Part shown: in pieces, positions 9,977-22,216 of the stretch | How the letters are laid out: every line of letters starts with the position of its first letter | How positions within the stretch are numbered: the stretch's first letter is position 1 | Assembly: GCA_002496805.1 (NCBI GenBank) | Contig: DALO01000009.1 | Span: forward strand, 1-27,359 | DNA: 27,359 bases | From: Methanobacterium sp. UBA353 | GTDB lineage: Archaea; Methanobacteriota; Methanobacteria; Methanobacteriales; Methanobacteriaceae | Reading direction: 5' to 3' | The notes under the pieces: model-generated | What the model saw: only the letters and a program-made list of their open reading frames with translations | Databases searched by the model: none | Told to the model about the DNA's origin: nothing | Translations under genes and position numbers: made by a program

Positions 9977-10372
9977 TTAAGTTTGAGGGATATTAACCGC
10001 CTTATCTGGACTTATTCCTGGAGGGGCAGTGATAATAATGGCTCCATCCTTTGGTTTAATAATGATCTCTCCTTCATCAATAACCCGAGTATGCACTGCA
10101 ATGGCACTGTTGCGAATGTCACGGGACATATCCACGCCATTAACCGTTACTTTTTCTAATCCAGCAACTGGTATTAAATAATACTCTGAACTTCCACTGG
10201 ACTGACTTACTTGAGGCTTTCCACTGCTTCCAGGATCAGTTGCTGTCTGGAAGCTGCTGGTGACCATGAGGAATATGAGAATAGTAAAAATTACATCTAT
10301 AAGTGGGACCAAATTCACCTTAGCCTTTCTGCTACGTAATTTCCTACGATAACTCTGGGTGTCGATGGTCAT
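9977..10372 (-). CDS. exbD: ExbD/TolR-family biopolymer transport protein
   Basis: This 131-residue protein has a short basic cytoplasmic N-terminus (RRKLRSRKAK) and one transmembrane helix at about 21-40 (VPLIDVIFTILIFLMVTSS). The conserved proton-carrying aspartate is D26. An extracytoplasmic domain of about 90 residues follows. This is the ExbD/TolR layout, in which the protein pairs with ExbB in a proton-driven rotary motor. The extracytoplasmic domain begins with a Gly/Ser-rich linker (DPGSSGKPQVSQSSGSSE). Methanobacteria have no outer membrane or TonB, so the bacterial role cannot simply be transferred; the load could be the pseudomurein wall or a surface protein. It lies 47 bases downstream of exbB, with GGAATGGA as SD. 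Confidence 0.85.
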   Translation of the reverse strand: MTIDTQSYRRKLRSRKAKVNLVPLIDVIFTILIFLMVTSSFQTATDPGSSGKPQVSQSSGSSEYYLIPVAGLEKVTVNGVDMSRDIRNSAIAVHTRVIDEGEIIIKPKDGAIIITAPPGISPDKAVNIPQT

Positions 10373-10419
10373 ATTAATCCATTCCTATTATTTTGAATTA
10401 ATAAATAAGTTTCTTAAAT

Positions 10420-11262
10420 TTATTGTTTTAGTTTGCTTTCCACAATCTTGGCTTCTGCATTACATTTTTCTTTAATTATATTACCAATACTTTTTTCCAA
10501 CATATGAGGATTAATTAAAATCCATATATTGGCATTTTTATCATCTGGAACTTTTTTTGCTTCTAAAATACCATCAGATTCTTTTAAAGCATTAATTGCT
10601 TTTTCAACATCAGCATTGATCTTTATACGCATTTCTGCAGCTCGCCAGTTTGTCATCTTTTTGGCAATTTCTATGTTATCCAATTCACTTTCTATTTTAC
10701 TGTTAATTAGGCTGTAAAGTGGCATAATGATAATTGCAACGGCTAAACCAGCAATAGTAGTTATAAGGGCGATATAAATTCCTTCAGCCATTCCTGCTGC
10801 ACTGGCATTAACTCCCATTGCTTTAAAAGTGTACCACATACCAAGAACAGTTCCAATCAACCCTAAAAGAGGTGCAATTTCTATAATAGTTCGAATAGTA
10901 TCCATACCTTTGGTCATACGGCCCATTTCCACAATGAATACTCTTTCCATTGCATCTTCCACTTCTCTATTGTTTCTGAAACCAATTTTCAAAGCTTCAG
11001 CAACTATTTTGGAAATTGGGTTTTGATAACTTCCAATGGAACGTAAAGCCTCTAATGAGCCGCCTCGTTCCATGGCTTTGTTGACTTCGCCCATAATCTC
11101 TGGCAAGCCAACTTTGGATATTTTTCGTAGATAAAAAATCTTCTCCAATGAATAAAAAAACCCATAAATCCCAATTATAGTGATGATGTAGGTTATGATT
11201 CCTCCGCTTTTAAACATCTCCAGTATGGTGTTTAAAGAGCTCGTGAAAAACTCGTAGATCAT
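10420..11262 (-). CDS. exbB: ExbB/TolQ/MotA-family proton channel protein
   Basis: This 280-residue membrane protein has three transmembrane helices: about 21-39, 125-148 and 160-185. The conserved core is APLLGLIGTVLGMWYTFKAM (130-149), with TTIAGLAVAIIIMPLYSLINSKIESE in helix 3. A cytoplasmic loop of about 85 residues separates helices 1 and 2, as in ExbB/TolQ. The C-terminal ~85 residues form an extra charged domain (DVEKAINALKESDG..., IIKEKCNAEAKIVESKLKQ) not usual in short bacterial ExbB and perhaps lineage-specific. With exbD it should form a proton-driven motor. GGGGATAAA directly precedes ATG 11262, and rnhB ends 30 bases upstream. Confidence 0.88.
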   Translation of the reverse strand: MIYEFFTSSLNTILEMFKSGGIITYIITIIGIYGFFYSLEKIFYLRKISKVGLPEIMGEVNKAMERGGSLEALRSIGSYQNPISKIVAEALKIGFRNNREVEDAMERVFIVEMGRMTKGMDTIRTIIEIAPLLGLIGTVLGMWYTFKAMGVNASAAGMAEGIYIALITTIAGLAVAIIIMPLYSLINSKIESELDNIEIAKKMTNWRAAEMRIKINADVEKAINALKESDGILEAKKVPDDKNANIWILINPHMLEKSIGNIIKEKCNAEAKIVESKLKQ

Positions 11263-11292
11263 TTTATCCCCTTATTTCGGTTTAAAATAGTT

Positions 11293-11904
11293 CTATCCTA
11301 TTATTCTTTCAACTGTAGCCCAAGATCTGCGTATGAAATCTGGCAGATCTCCCGGTGGAATGGTTTTCAGGAATTTGATGGTTTTAGGATCACTAGGATA
11401 ACCAGATCCTATATCTTTATATTTCTTCTTTATTTTTTGGATAGCTCGGTCACGTTCTACTTTGGCAATTATGGAGGCTGCAGAAACTATGGGATAACGA
11501 TCATCTGCTTTATGTTCAGCTACCACCTTCACATCAGGATGCATTGTTTCCAGTTCAATGGTTAAACGTTCTGGTTTAATATCCATTGAGTCAATGAAAC
11601 AAGTTGATGGTTCAGATTCTCTGATGATGCGGTTCATCGCGATTTTTTCGATTTCATTGAGATTAACATCTCTTGAACGTAGCATATCAATATCTTTTGC
11701 GGTTATATGTATTGTATGGCATTCAGCAATCCGTTCAATCTTACGAGATAAAGTTATCCTTCTCTGGGGTGATATCTTTTTAGAATCCTTTAAACCAAGC
11801 CTTTCAAGATATTTCAGCCGATCCTGCTCCAAAGCTACTCCCGAAACAACCAGGGGTCCTAACACAGCTCCCCTGCCTGCTTCATCAATTCCTAAAATTT
11901 TCAT
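11293..11904 (-). CDS. rnhB: Ribonuclease HII
   Basis: RNase HII cleaves the RNA strand of RNA-DNA hybrids and starts ribonucleotide excision. The 203-residue protein opens MKILGIDEAGRGAVLGPLVVSGV with catalytic D7 and E8. The third acidic residue is D105 in TCFIDSMDIK. The fourth is D134 or D135 in HKADDRYPIVSAASIIAKVERD, giving the DEDD set of archaeal type 2 RNases H. Length and the C-terminal GSGYPSDPKTIKFL block are normal. No SD lies at the right distance; a GGAG is about 25 bases upstream, so translation may follow mreB or a leaderless transcript. It lies between mreB and exbB in the same orientation. Confidence 0.95.
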   Translation of the reverse strand: MKILGIDEAGRGAVLGPLVVSGVALEQDRLKYLERLGLKDSKKISPQRRITLSRKIERIAECHTIHITAKDIDMLRSRDVNLNEIEKIAMNRIIRESEPSTCFIDSMDIKPERLTIELETMHPDVKVVAEHKADDRYPIVSAASIIAKVERDRAIQKIKKKYKDIGSGYPSDPKTIKFLKTIPPGDLPDFIRRSWATVERIIG

Positions 11905-11939
11905 ATAATATTATATGTAAATTAGTTTACTCCAAAAAG

Positions 11940-13016
11940 TTATTTCATGGCCTTTAAACGTACTTCAGGTTCCAGAGCACGTGGTTCAGCTGCTACAATG
12001 GCTGTTCCTTTGGCAACAACAGTCATGGGGTCATCAGATATCTCCACAGGCACACCTACTTCTTCAAATATCCGTTCTTTCAGTCCTTTGAGTTGCGAAG
12101 TTCCTCCCACTACCACGGTTTTCTCGTAAACTCCAGAAATCAATTCAGGAGACATTCTTTCAAGTACATTAGCTAAAGCAGCAACTAATTTAACAACAAT
12201 TGGTTCAGCTGCGTCTGCCACTAACTTAGAATCTATTTCAACTTTCTCCGGTTTGTTAGTTTCAAGTGATTTACCAATTACAGTGGTTTTACCACTTTCA
12301 GGTTCACTTTTCGAGTGAACCATACCCACTTCAATTTTCGCCTTTTCTGCTTCGTGAATTCCTATTTCAACGTTAAACATTTCTTTAACTTTTTGCACAA
12401 TGTTGGCGTCAACATCGTCTCCACCACTACGAATGGTTTCGATGTCTGTTATTCCTCCCAGGGAAATAACTACAACATCACTTGATCCTGCCCCTATATC
12501 AATAACCATTGTTCCTGATGCTTCTGCTATTGGTAGACCGACTCCAATGGCCGCTGCTAGTCCTTCACTTATGACTAAAACATAATTGGCGCCTGCTTTT
12601 ATACCTATGTCTTCAACTGCTTTTTTTTCCACTTCGGAAGCATCACCAGGAATACCAACAACTATGCGGTCTATAAGTTCTTTTTCTTCTCCTGACCCAA
12701 GATTCATGGAATAAATGAGTAAAGCTTCTGCTTGAGCTATACTTTCTATTACTCCTTGTCTTAGTGGTCGGACTGCAATAATATCCTCAGGAGTTCTCCC
12801 TAACATTGATTTGGCTTCTTCTCCAACAGCCAAAACATAACCAGGATCTTCTTTTTTTACAGCCACTACTGATGGTATTTTGAATAAATCAAATTTATCA
12901 CCTGATGGTTTCGCCACCACGGTATTTAAGGTTCCAAGATCTATCCCCAAAGTGTGGGACAAAGCTTTTTTCTTATCCTCTTTTACTTCATCTTTTTTAC
13001 CTAAAAAACTGAACAT
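11940..13016 (-). CDS. mreB: MreB-type actin-like ATPase
   Basis: This 358-residue member of the actin/Hsp70 ATPase superfamily is closest to MreB. Phosphate-1 GIDLGTLNT lies at 24-32, phosphate-2 VIDIGAGSSD at 171-180, and the adenosine motif VVVGGTSQLKG at 301-311. The RPLRQGVIES stretch is also MreB-like. The length fits MreB and is too short for DnaK. The N-terminus (MFSFLGKKDEVKEDKKK) is short and charged; bacterial MreB often uses an amphipathic N-terminus for membrane binding. MreB filaments guide wall synthesis in rod-shaped cells, and Methanobacteriales are pseudomurein-walled rods. The SD AGGAGG lies within the last codons of the upstream unknown gene, so translation is coupled. An archaeal MreB-like or Hsp70-like chaperone remains possible. 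Confidence 0.82.
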   Translation of the reverse strand: MFSFLGKKDEVKEDKKKALSHTLGIDLGTLNTVVAKPSGDKFDLFKIPSVVAVKKEDPGYVLAVGEEAKSMLGRTPEDIIAVRPLRQGVIESIAQAEALLIYSMNLGSGEEKELIDRIVVGIPGDASEVEKKAVEDIGIKAGANYVLVISEGLAAAIGVGLPIAEASGTMVIDIGAGSSDVVVISLGGITDIETIRSGGDDVDANIVQKVKEMFNVEIGIHEAEKAKIEVGMVHSKSEPESGKTTVIGKSLETNKPEKVEIDSKLVADAAEPIVVKLVAALANVLERMSPELISGVYEKTVVVGGTSQLKGLKERIFEEVGVPVEISDDPMTVVAKGTAIVAAEPRALEPEVRLKAMK

Positions 13017-13020
13017 TTAA

Positions 13021-13653
<633 letters not shown>

Positions 13654-13943
13654 TTACCACTTAATATAAATTAATTTCCATTTTTGATTAAATTCAAATA
13701 AAATTCATATCAATTGATTTTTATAATTTCAAGTAGATTATTGGATTAACAATAATATTTAAATATTAACCACTAATTGATACTGAGCTACTATTAGATT
13801 TCTAAAATATATAAGTAAGTGATTAAAGCTACTACATATGCACATGTTAACTCCATATATATATTTTCATAGTTGTTGGCTTTTTGACATATTAGAATTG
13901 ATAATACTTAGAAAAACTGAATTTTTACCAACAGTGATATCTT
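13654..13943. promoter_or_regulatory. Divergent promoter region between the mreB and archaetidylserine operons
   Basis: This 290-bp AT-rich region has no ORF. A perfect 16-bp palindrome of A/T lies at 13753-13768 (centre TTTAAA) and may serve as a minus-strand TATA or an operator. For the plus strand, TATA-like boxes occur at 13804-13813 (AAAATATATA) and 13854-13866 (ATATATATATTTT). The octamer AGCTACTA occurs twice (13786-13793 and 13827-13834), flanking the first box. Confidence 0.5.
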
Positions 13944-14612
<669 letters not shown>

Positions 14613-14645
14613 AATTTTTCTTATAATTAATATTGGGGTATTCAT

Positions 14646-16756
<2,111 letters not shown>

Positions 16757-16817
16757 TGTTTAGTACTGCAAAATTCCAGTACTATACTGAAATAAGATTT
16801 TAGAGGAAGGTTGTAAG

Positions 16818-17762
16818 ATGAACATCAATAAAATGTGCGTGGTTGTGATTTCCTTAATAATTTTGTTCACAGCTATATCATCTTCATGGGCAGCGGATAA
16901 TCCGTTCAAAGATCAGAAAGCATGGGTTACAGAGCAAGATGCAGAAGTAAAATTTACTTACCTTGAGGCTACCATAACTGCAACGATCAAGAACAACAAT
17001 GATCATGTTGAATACTTTAAAATAAGCCAAAGGTATCAGGGGAGTTTGGATCCTAATACTCCCATAACTTGGAACATAGTATGGACCAATCCCTGTGCGT
17101 TAAAGATGATCAAGTATATGTCTGATGTTGATGAAGATGATCTTGGTTGGAAAGTTCAACCCGGAGAAACTAAAACAGTTTCCTTTAAACTGCGCGCATA
17201 CCCAGACCTCACATCAATAAATCCTAATTATATCAGACAACCTGGAATGAATAATAGTTTTTGGCCTCTTCTAAACGAACCTGGATTGCAAGCTTCATGG
17301 TTCCTTCCCAATGAAATCGAGTACTTGAATCCAAGCTTGGATCTTGTCTGGTGGAAGGGTCATTTCTGTTTCTGGGTGAAAAACTTTGACTATAAACGTC
17401 CAAAAGTATCAGGAATTGTCAGGGCACCCATTGTACCAATAGACTCAAACCTCACTTATAGCAATCCTAAAGTAACCTACATTGATAAAGAGGTATCATG
17501 GGCGGATACTGCTGCATGGGATGTTCTGTTCTACCCGGGTCAAAGTAAACATTTCTCCTACACTTACCAGTGGCCGGCATCATCAGATTCTGACCATGGT
17601 GTAAGTGGGGGTTCATCATCTTCTAACATCCCGACCACTGCAGCAGCCCATACCAGTGCTTCTGTACCTACCACATCAGAAACAGGAGTTCCATTTGCAC
17701 TATTTATCGTTGCAGCTCTGGGCATAGCTGGTGGTGTAACCTACGCTAAGTTCTTCCGATAA
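16818..17762 (+). CDS. Secreted, C-terminally anchored surface protein of unknown function
   Basis: The 314-residue protein has an N-terminal signal peptide (hydrophobic 5-20, cleavage likely after A25 in SSWA-AD). An extracellular domain rich in W, Y, P and N follows, without a family I recognise. Then comes a Ser/Thr/Ala linker (about 262-289, SGGSSSSN...HTSASVPTTSETG) and a final hydrophobic helix 292-309 ending in KFFR. This linker-helix-basic tail layout is that of wall- or membrane-anchored surface proteins and of sortase substrates. The gene lies immediately upstream of a sortase. There is no classical LPXTG; TSETG at 286-290 occupies the expected place. GAGGAAGG precedes ATG 16818. 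It follows the CpaB-like gene by 61 bases. Confidence 0.82.
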   Translation: MNINKMCVVVISLIILFTAISSSWAADNPFKDQKAWVTEQDAEVKFTYLEATITATIKNNNDHVEYFKISQRYQGSLDPNTPITWNIVWTNPCALKMIKYMSDVDEDDLGWKVQPGETKTVSFKLRAYPDLTSINPNYIRQPGMNNSFWPLLNEPGLQASWFLPNEIEYLNPSLDLVWWKGHFCFWVKNFDYKRPKVSGIVRAPIVPIDSNLTYSNPKVTYIDKEVSWADTAAWDVLFYPGQSKHFSYTYQWPASSDSDHGVSGGSSSSNIPTTAAAHTSASVPTTSETGVPFALFIVAALGIAGGVTYAKFFR

Positions 17763-17957
17763 CTTAGCATAAGGTTTTCATTTTTGAGCACCGCTTATTG
17801 TATTATTCAACTTTATTTTCTTCGGGTAGTTAAAAAAATTTCATAGTAACGTGATGTCCTAGTAATTGGAATTAGACATAGGGATATCATAAACCTCCTA
17901 TTCCATCTTAATAAGTAATGATCTGTTGTAGCAGTGAAGAGCACCCAGGGAATCTAC

Positions 17958-18683
17958 ATGAGAATATCCACTTTTTTTATTATAGCTGGGATGATGATCA
18001 TCTCTTTTTATGCTTTGGTAGAAGTTAATTATTATTCTTCCACTCAAACCATTAGTCAGAAGCCTGGGGACACTCCATACATCATTATTCCCAAAATTGG
18101 TGTTGATGATACAATTAACAATAAATCTGTGGATTATGGGATTTATCATGAACCACAATCTGCTAAACCTGCCAGTGGAACAGTTGTTCTATTTGGACAT
18201 CGGACTTTGCATGGTTCTCCATTTTTAAAGCTTGATCAATTAAAACAAGGAGATAATGTGACTCTGGAATGGCCTGGCATAGGTTATGTTGAATATAAAA
18301 TAATAAACAGTACAGTAGTTCCAGCAAATTATCGGTTGTCCATTGAACAAGGCAATGTCCTATTTCTTATTACTTGTTATCCATTGGGATCAACCAAGGA
18401 AAGGTTGATAATCAAGGCTGAACAAGGAAAGACATATCCAATTAAAACTGTCCGTAAGACAAATTCTCAAAAACATCATGCTCTAATTATCATCATCACT
18501 TTCATGGCTGTAGGCACTATTTTAAGTTATTTATATCCTATAAAAGAAGAAAGAGCCATAATATTTCTGGCAACATTGGCTTTAACATTCTTCCTGGTGC
18601 TTGGTTATTTCTTCCCCACACCTCCAGATACGTTGGAATCAAATATATCGCGTATAAGTGACATTATTGGATTGGGATTTTAA
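17958..18683 (+). CDS. Sortase (class D/E-like) with C-terminal membrane helices
   Basis: This 241-residue sortase has an N-terminal membrane anchor (about 4-22) and a catalytic triad of H81 (VVLFGHRT), C140 (LFLITCYP) and R149 (STKERLII). Two more hydrophobic helices follow after the catalytic domain (about 175-193 and 201-221), an addition not seen in most Gram-positive sortases. The enzyme should cleave a C-terminal sorting signal of exported proteins and join them to another surface molecule. In this pseudomurein-walled archaeon the acceptor is unknown. The secreted protein just upstream is the obvious candidate substrate. A GTG at 17934 could extend the frame by eight codons, but ATG 17958 directly before the membrane helix with GGGAATC upstream is preferred. 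Confidence 0.9.
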   Translation: MRISTFFIIAGMMIISFYALVEVNYYSSTQTISQKPGDTPYIIIPKIGVDDTINNKSVDYGIYHEPQSAKPASGTVVLFGHRTLHGSPFLKLDQLKQGDNVTLEWPGIGYVEYKIINSTVVPANYRLSIEQGNVLFLITCYPLGSTKERLIIKAEQGKTYPIKTVRKTNSQKHHALIIIITFMAVGTILSYLYPIKEERAIIFLATLALTFFLVLGYFFPTPPDTLESNISRISDIIGLGF

Positions 18684-18815
18684 ACTTAGCACTTATTTTT
18701 TTTAAATTTTCCATCACATGTATTAACTAATATCATGACTAAACAGCGAAAGATAGTAGTATGCAATTATTATCTCTAAAAATAGAGTACTACCACTTGG
18801 GTATAATTTAAAATG

Positions 18816-18846
18816 ATGTTGTAAAATAGAAATATTATAACAACAT
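18816..18846. repeat. Inverted repeat ATGTTGT/ACAACAT upstream of mptD
   Basis: Perfect 7-bp arms at 18816-18822 and 18840-18846 are separated by 17 A/T-rich bases, about 20 bases before the mptD start. The spacing (centre to centre 24 bp, about two helical turns) would suit a dimeric regulator, and it lies next to TATA-like sequence at 18802-18814. Confidence 0.4.
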
Positions 18847-18865
18847 GTTATATGGGTGAAGATGA

Positions 18866-19234
18866 ATGACGAAGATGAGTGATGAAAAATATTTTCAAAA
18901 CATCACCCCACGGGAAAGAGCCATATTTGAAGGGGCAATTACAATGGGGGCCCTTTTCCACCAGTTTGTGGGGACACCAGTTAGTCTTGAAAGTGCAAAT
19001 TCTTTAGAAAATGCGATTAAGACATCTTTAGAATTACAGCCTTGCATTATGCGGGTTGACATAGAAATTAATCGCGAAATATTGAAAAAAACAGAAAACA
19101 AATATCAATATCTTTCCCTTACTGGAGAAATGTTGGATGTGCGGGTTGTTTCAGAATATGATGGAATAAAAATTGCAGTACGAATGGAATATATTGAAGA
19201 TTTAGAATATCCCCTGATGTATGTCGAAGAATAG
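18866..19234 (+). CDS. mptD: Archaeal dihydroneopterin aldolase MptD
   Basis: MptD cleaves 7,8-dihydroneopterin to 6-hydroxymethyl-dihydropterin and glycolaldehyde in tetrahydromethanopterin synthesis, replacing bacterial FolB. The 122-residue protein has the family core ITPRERAIFEGAITMGALFHQFVGTPV (13-39). Residues E22, H32, Q58 and Y109 lie where I recall the active-site Glu, His, Gln and Tyr of the Methanocaldococcus enzyme. ATG 18866 is chosen because GGTGA is six bases upstream; a second ATG three codons later is too far from it. The gene is flanked by the sortase and the 2-oxoglutarate oxidoreductase operon and seems to be transcribed on its own, with TATA-like sequence and an inverted repeat just upstream. 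Confidence 0.9.
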   Translation: MTKMSDEKYFQNITPRERAIFEGAITMGALFHQFVGTPVSLESANSLENAIKTSLELQPCIMRVDIEINREILKKTENKYQYLSLTGEMLDVRVVSEYDGIKIAVRMEYIEDLEYPLMYVEE

Positions 19235-19320
19235 ATTGAAATCCTATTGGAAATTGTTTCACTTTCATTAAACATATTATATTGAGATTTAGGATTTCTT
19301 TCCAGTTCAGCCAACAACAA

Positions 19321-19333
19321 TTATTTAAAATAT
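19321..19333 (+). promoter_or_regulatory. TATA box for leaderless korD
   Basis: TTATTTAAAATAT is centred about 29 bases before ATG 19356, the usual distance from box A to transcription start. The stretch before the ATG (ACTATTACAAAAA) has no SD, so the transcript probably begins at or next to the start codon. Confidence 0.5.
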
Positions 19334-19355
19334 CACTACTAAACTATTACAAAAA

Positions 19356-19589
19356 ATGGTAGATTTAATGATAACGATTGACGAGGATCTGTGTAAGGGC
19401 TGTAATATCTGCACCGAGTTCTGCCCCAGAAAGGTTTACCAAAAATCTGATGTTCTGAACAAAAAGGGTGTGCATGTTCCTGGACCTGAAAATGAGGATA
19501 AATGCACTAAATGCCAGTTATGTGTCATGATGTGTCCTGATCAAGCAATAAAAGTTGATGAAAAAGTGGATGAGAAGGATGAAGACTGA
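19356..19589 (+). CDS. korD: 2-oxoglutarate:ferredoxin oxidoreductase, ferredoxin-like delta subunit
   Basis: This 77-residue protein has two full [4Fe-4S] motifs: C13, C16, C19, C23 (CKGCNICTEFCP) and C50, C53, C56, C60 (CTKCQLCVMMCP). It carries electrons between the TPP catalytic subunit and ferredoxin. The DVLNKKGVHVPGPEN linker is typical of the KorD/PorD group. The last codons (VDEKVDEKDED) are an acidic tail. The gene ends 11 bases inside korA. Start ATG 19356 has no SD but a well-placed TATA box, so a leaderless message is likely; the in-frame ATG at 19368 is less likely. It opens the kor operon. Confidence 0.92.
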   Translation: MVDLMITIDEDLCKGCNICTEFCPRKVYQKSDVLNKKGVHVPGPENEDKCTKCQLCVMMCPDQAIKVDEKVDEKDED

Positions 19590-20709
19590 AAATTATTTTA
19601 TACAAGGCAACGAGGCCTGTGCCAGAGGTGCTATCAAAGCCGGATGCCGGTTTTTTGCTGGTTACCCCATAACTCCATCTACAGAAATCGCTGAAGACAT
19701 GGCATTGTTTCTACCTAGAGAAGGTGGAACATTCGTCCAGATGGAAGATGAGATTGCTGCCCTGGGGGCAGTAATAGGGGCAGTTTGGGCTGGTATGAAG
19801 GGAATGACTGCCACATCTGGACCTGGATTCTCCCTTATGCAAGAACATATTGGTTATGCGGTCATGACTGAAACGCCCCTAGTAATTGTGAATATGCAGC
19901 GAGGATCTCCATCAACTGGGCAGCCCACCATGGCCAGTCAAAGTGATATGATGCAAGCTCGTTGGGGGTCCCATGGAGACTATGAAATAATAGCGTTATC
20001 TCCCTCATCAGTCCAAGAATGTTTTGATTTCACAGCCGAAGCATTTAATCTTGCTGAAAAATACCGGGTCCCAGTGATGGTTATGAGTGATGAGATAGTG
20101 GGCCACATGAGTGAAAAAATTAGTATCCCTGAGAAAGTTAACCTCACTGCTCGGAAAATGCCCACCCAAGAACCTGGAAACTTTTTACCTTATCAAGCAG
20201 ATTCTAATGGAACCAGTCCCATGCCTGCATTTGGTGATGGATACAAAATACATATAACTGGACTTACCCATGATGAAAGGGGGTATCCCGAAGCATCAAA
20301 TCCGAAAGTACATTCTAAACTTGTAAAACGATTATGTAATAAGATATTGAACCACAAAAATGAAATTACTCGGATCAAAACAGAATCTGTTGAGAATGCG
20401 GAATTAATTGTAATTTCGTACGGTGCACCATCAAGATCAGCTCTTAAAGCAGTTAGAACTGCCAGAAATCAAGGTGTTAATGTAGGATTTATAAAAATGG
20501 ATGTAATATGGCCTTTCCCTGATGAAATGATACGTGATGCAGTTGGAAAAGCTCAAAATGTCCTTGTTGTGGAGATGAACTTGGGACAAATATATTATGA
20601 AGTTCAAAGAATTCTACCCGGGGTTAAAGTGGATTTAGCTCCCAAAATAGGCGGAGAAATGCACCTCCCTCAAGAAATTCTTGACAAAATTAAATCAACT
20701 AAGGATTAA
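19579..20709 (+). CDS. korA: 2-oxoglutarate:ferredoxin oxidoreductase, alpha subunit
   Basis: KorA reductively carboxylates succinyl-CoA to 2-oxoglutarate (or the reverse) with KorB, KorC and KorD. It has 376 residues from ATG 19579 (MKTENYFIQGNEACARGAI). The pyrimidine-binding domain has GYPITPSTE (28-36), QMEDEIAALGAVIGA and the conserved TSGPGFSLMQEH. The QRGSPSTGQPT and SQSDMMQARWGSHGDYE blocks mark the KorA rather than PorA branch. The C-terminal third is the transketolase C-like domain (ELIVISYGAPSRSA...). ATGs upstream in the same frame (19555-19570) would only add residues read from the korD tail, so 19579 is chosen; it overlaps korD by 11 bases. Confidence 0.95.
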   Translation: MKTENYFIQGNEACARGAIKAGCRFFAGYPITPSTEIAEDMALFLPREGGTFVQMEDEIAALGAVIGAVWAGMKGMTATSGPGFSLMQEHIGYAVMTETPLVIVNMQRGSPSTGQPTMASQSDMMQARWGSHGDYEIIALSPSSVQECFDFTAEAFNLAEKYRVPVMVMSDEIVGHMSEKISIPEKVNLTARKMPTQEPGNFLPYQADSNGTSPMPAFGDGYKIHITGLTHDERGYPEASNPKVHSKLVKRLCNKILNHKNEITRIKTESVENAELIVISYGAPSRSALKAVRTARNQGVNVGFIKMDVIWPFPDEMIRDAVGKAQNVLVVEMNLGQIYYEVQRILPGVKVDLAPKIGGEMHLPQEILDKIKSTKD

Positions 20710-20786
20710 ATATTGATGATGATTTCTATTAGAATAACTAAATTCACCAGGGTAGGAAATTAATCGTATCCCCGGAGCTGGAGAAG

Positions 20787-21653
<867 letters not shown>

Positions 21654-21655
21654 AA

Positions 21656-22213
21656 CTGCGTAAAGAGATTAGAATAGCTGGTTTTGGGGGTCAAGGCATA
21701 ATGCTGGCTGGAATAGTGATAGGCAAAGCTGCTGCTTTGTATGATGGTTTGTATGCGGTCCAAACTCAATCTTATGGGCCTGAAGCGCGTGGTGGTGCAT
21801 CCAGAACAGAATTAGTTATCAGTGATGAGGAAATTGATTATCCTAAAGTTCACCATCCGGATATTTTTGTTGCCATGTCTCATGAAGCCTTAAAAACTTA
21901 TATTGATGGTTTAAAACCTGAAGGTATTCTCATAATTGATCCTGACATGGTTGAAGAGAGTGAAATAGTTCCATTCGTGAATGAACATGATATCAAAGTT
22001 TATCATGCTCCTGCAACTCGAACTGCTGATGAAAAAGTAGGACTGAGAATTGTGGCTAATATTGTAATGATCGGGGCTATAACGGGTTTTACCAAGGTTA
22101 TATCAGAAAATGCAGCGCGCGAAGCCATAATTAATAGTGTTCCTCCCGGAACTGAGGAAAAAAATCTAAAAGCTTTTGAAACGGGAATTGAACTTAGCCG
22201 TGAGGAGGCATAA
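21656..22213 (+). CDS. korC: 2-oxoglutarate:ferredoxin oxidoreductase, gamma subunit (apparent CTG start)
   Basis: KorC is the small gamma subunit. The frame from CTG 21656 gives 185 residues beginning (M)RKEIRIAGFGGQGIMLAGIVIGKAA, the exact place where the family begins, with GFGGQG at 9-14 followed by TQSYGPEARGGASRTEL. No ATG, GTG or TTG lies close to that point. The in-frame TTG 21581 and ATG 21602 would add 18-25 residues overlapping korB that do not look like KorC and lack an SD. A GGGGGA six bases before the CTG supports non-standard initiation, or a recent ATG-to-CTG change or sequencing error. It ends three bases before sucC and is co-transcribed. Confidence 0.88.
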   Translation: MRKEIRIAGFGGQGIMLAGIVIGKAAALYDGLYAVQTQSYGPEARGGASRTELVISDEEIDYPKVHHPDIFVAMSHEALKTYIDGLKPEGILIIDPDMVEESEIVPFVNEHDIKVYHAPATRTADEKVGLRIVANIVMIGAITGFTKVISENAAREAIINSVPPGTEEKNLKAFETGIELSREEA

Positions 22214-22216
22214 CTT

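Noticed and set aside
17763..17957. Possible small RNA between the secreted protein and sortase genes
   Set aside because: Only an imperfect short inverted repeat (near GATGTCCTAG and TAGGGATATC, about 17852-17888) is visible; not enough to call a gene.
19555..19578. Upstream ATG starts for korA
   Set aside because: They would add a Met/Lys/Arg stretch read out of frame from the korD tail; family homology begins at 19579.
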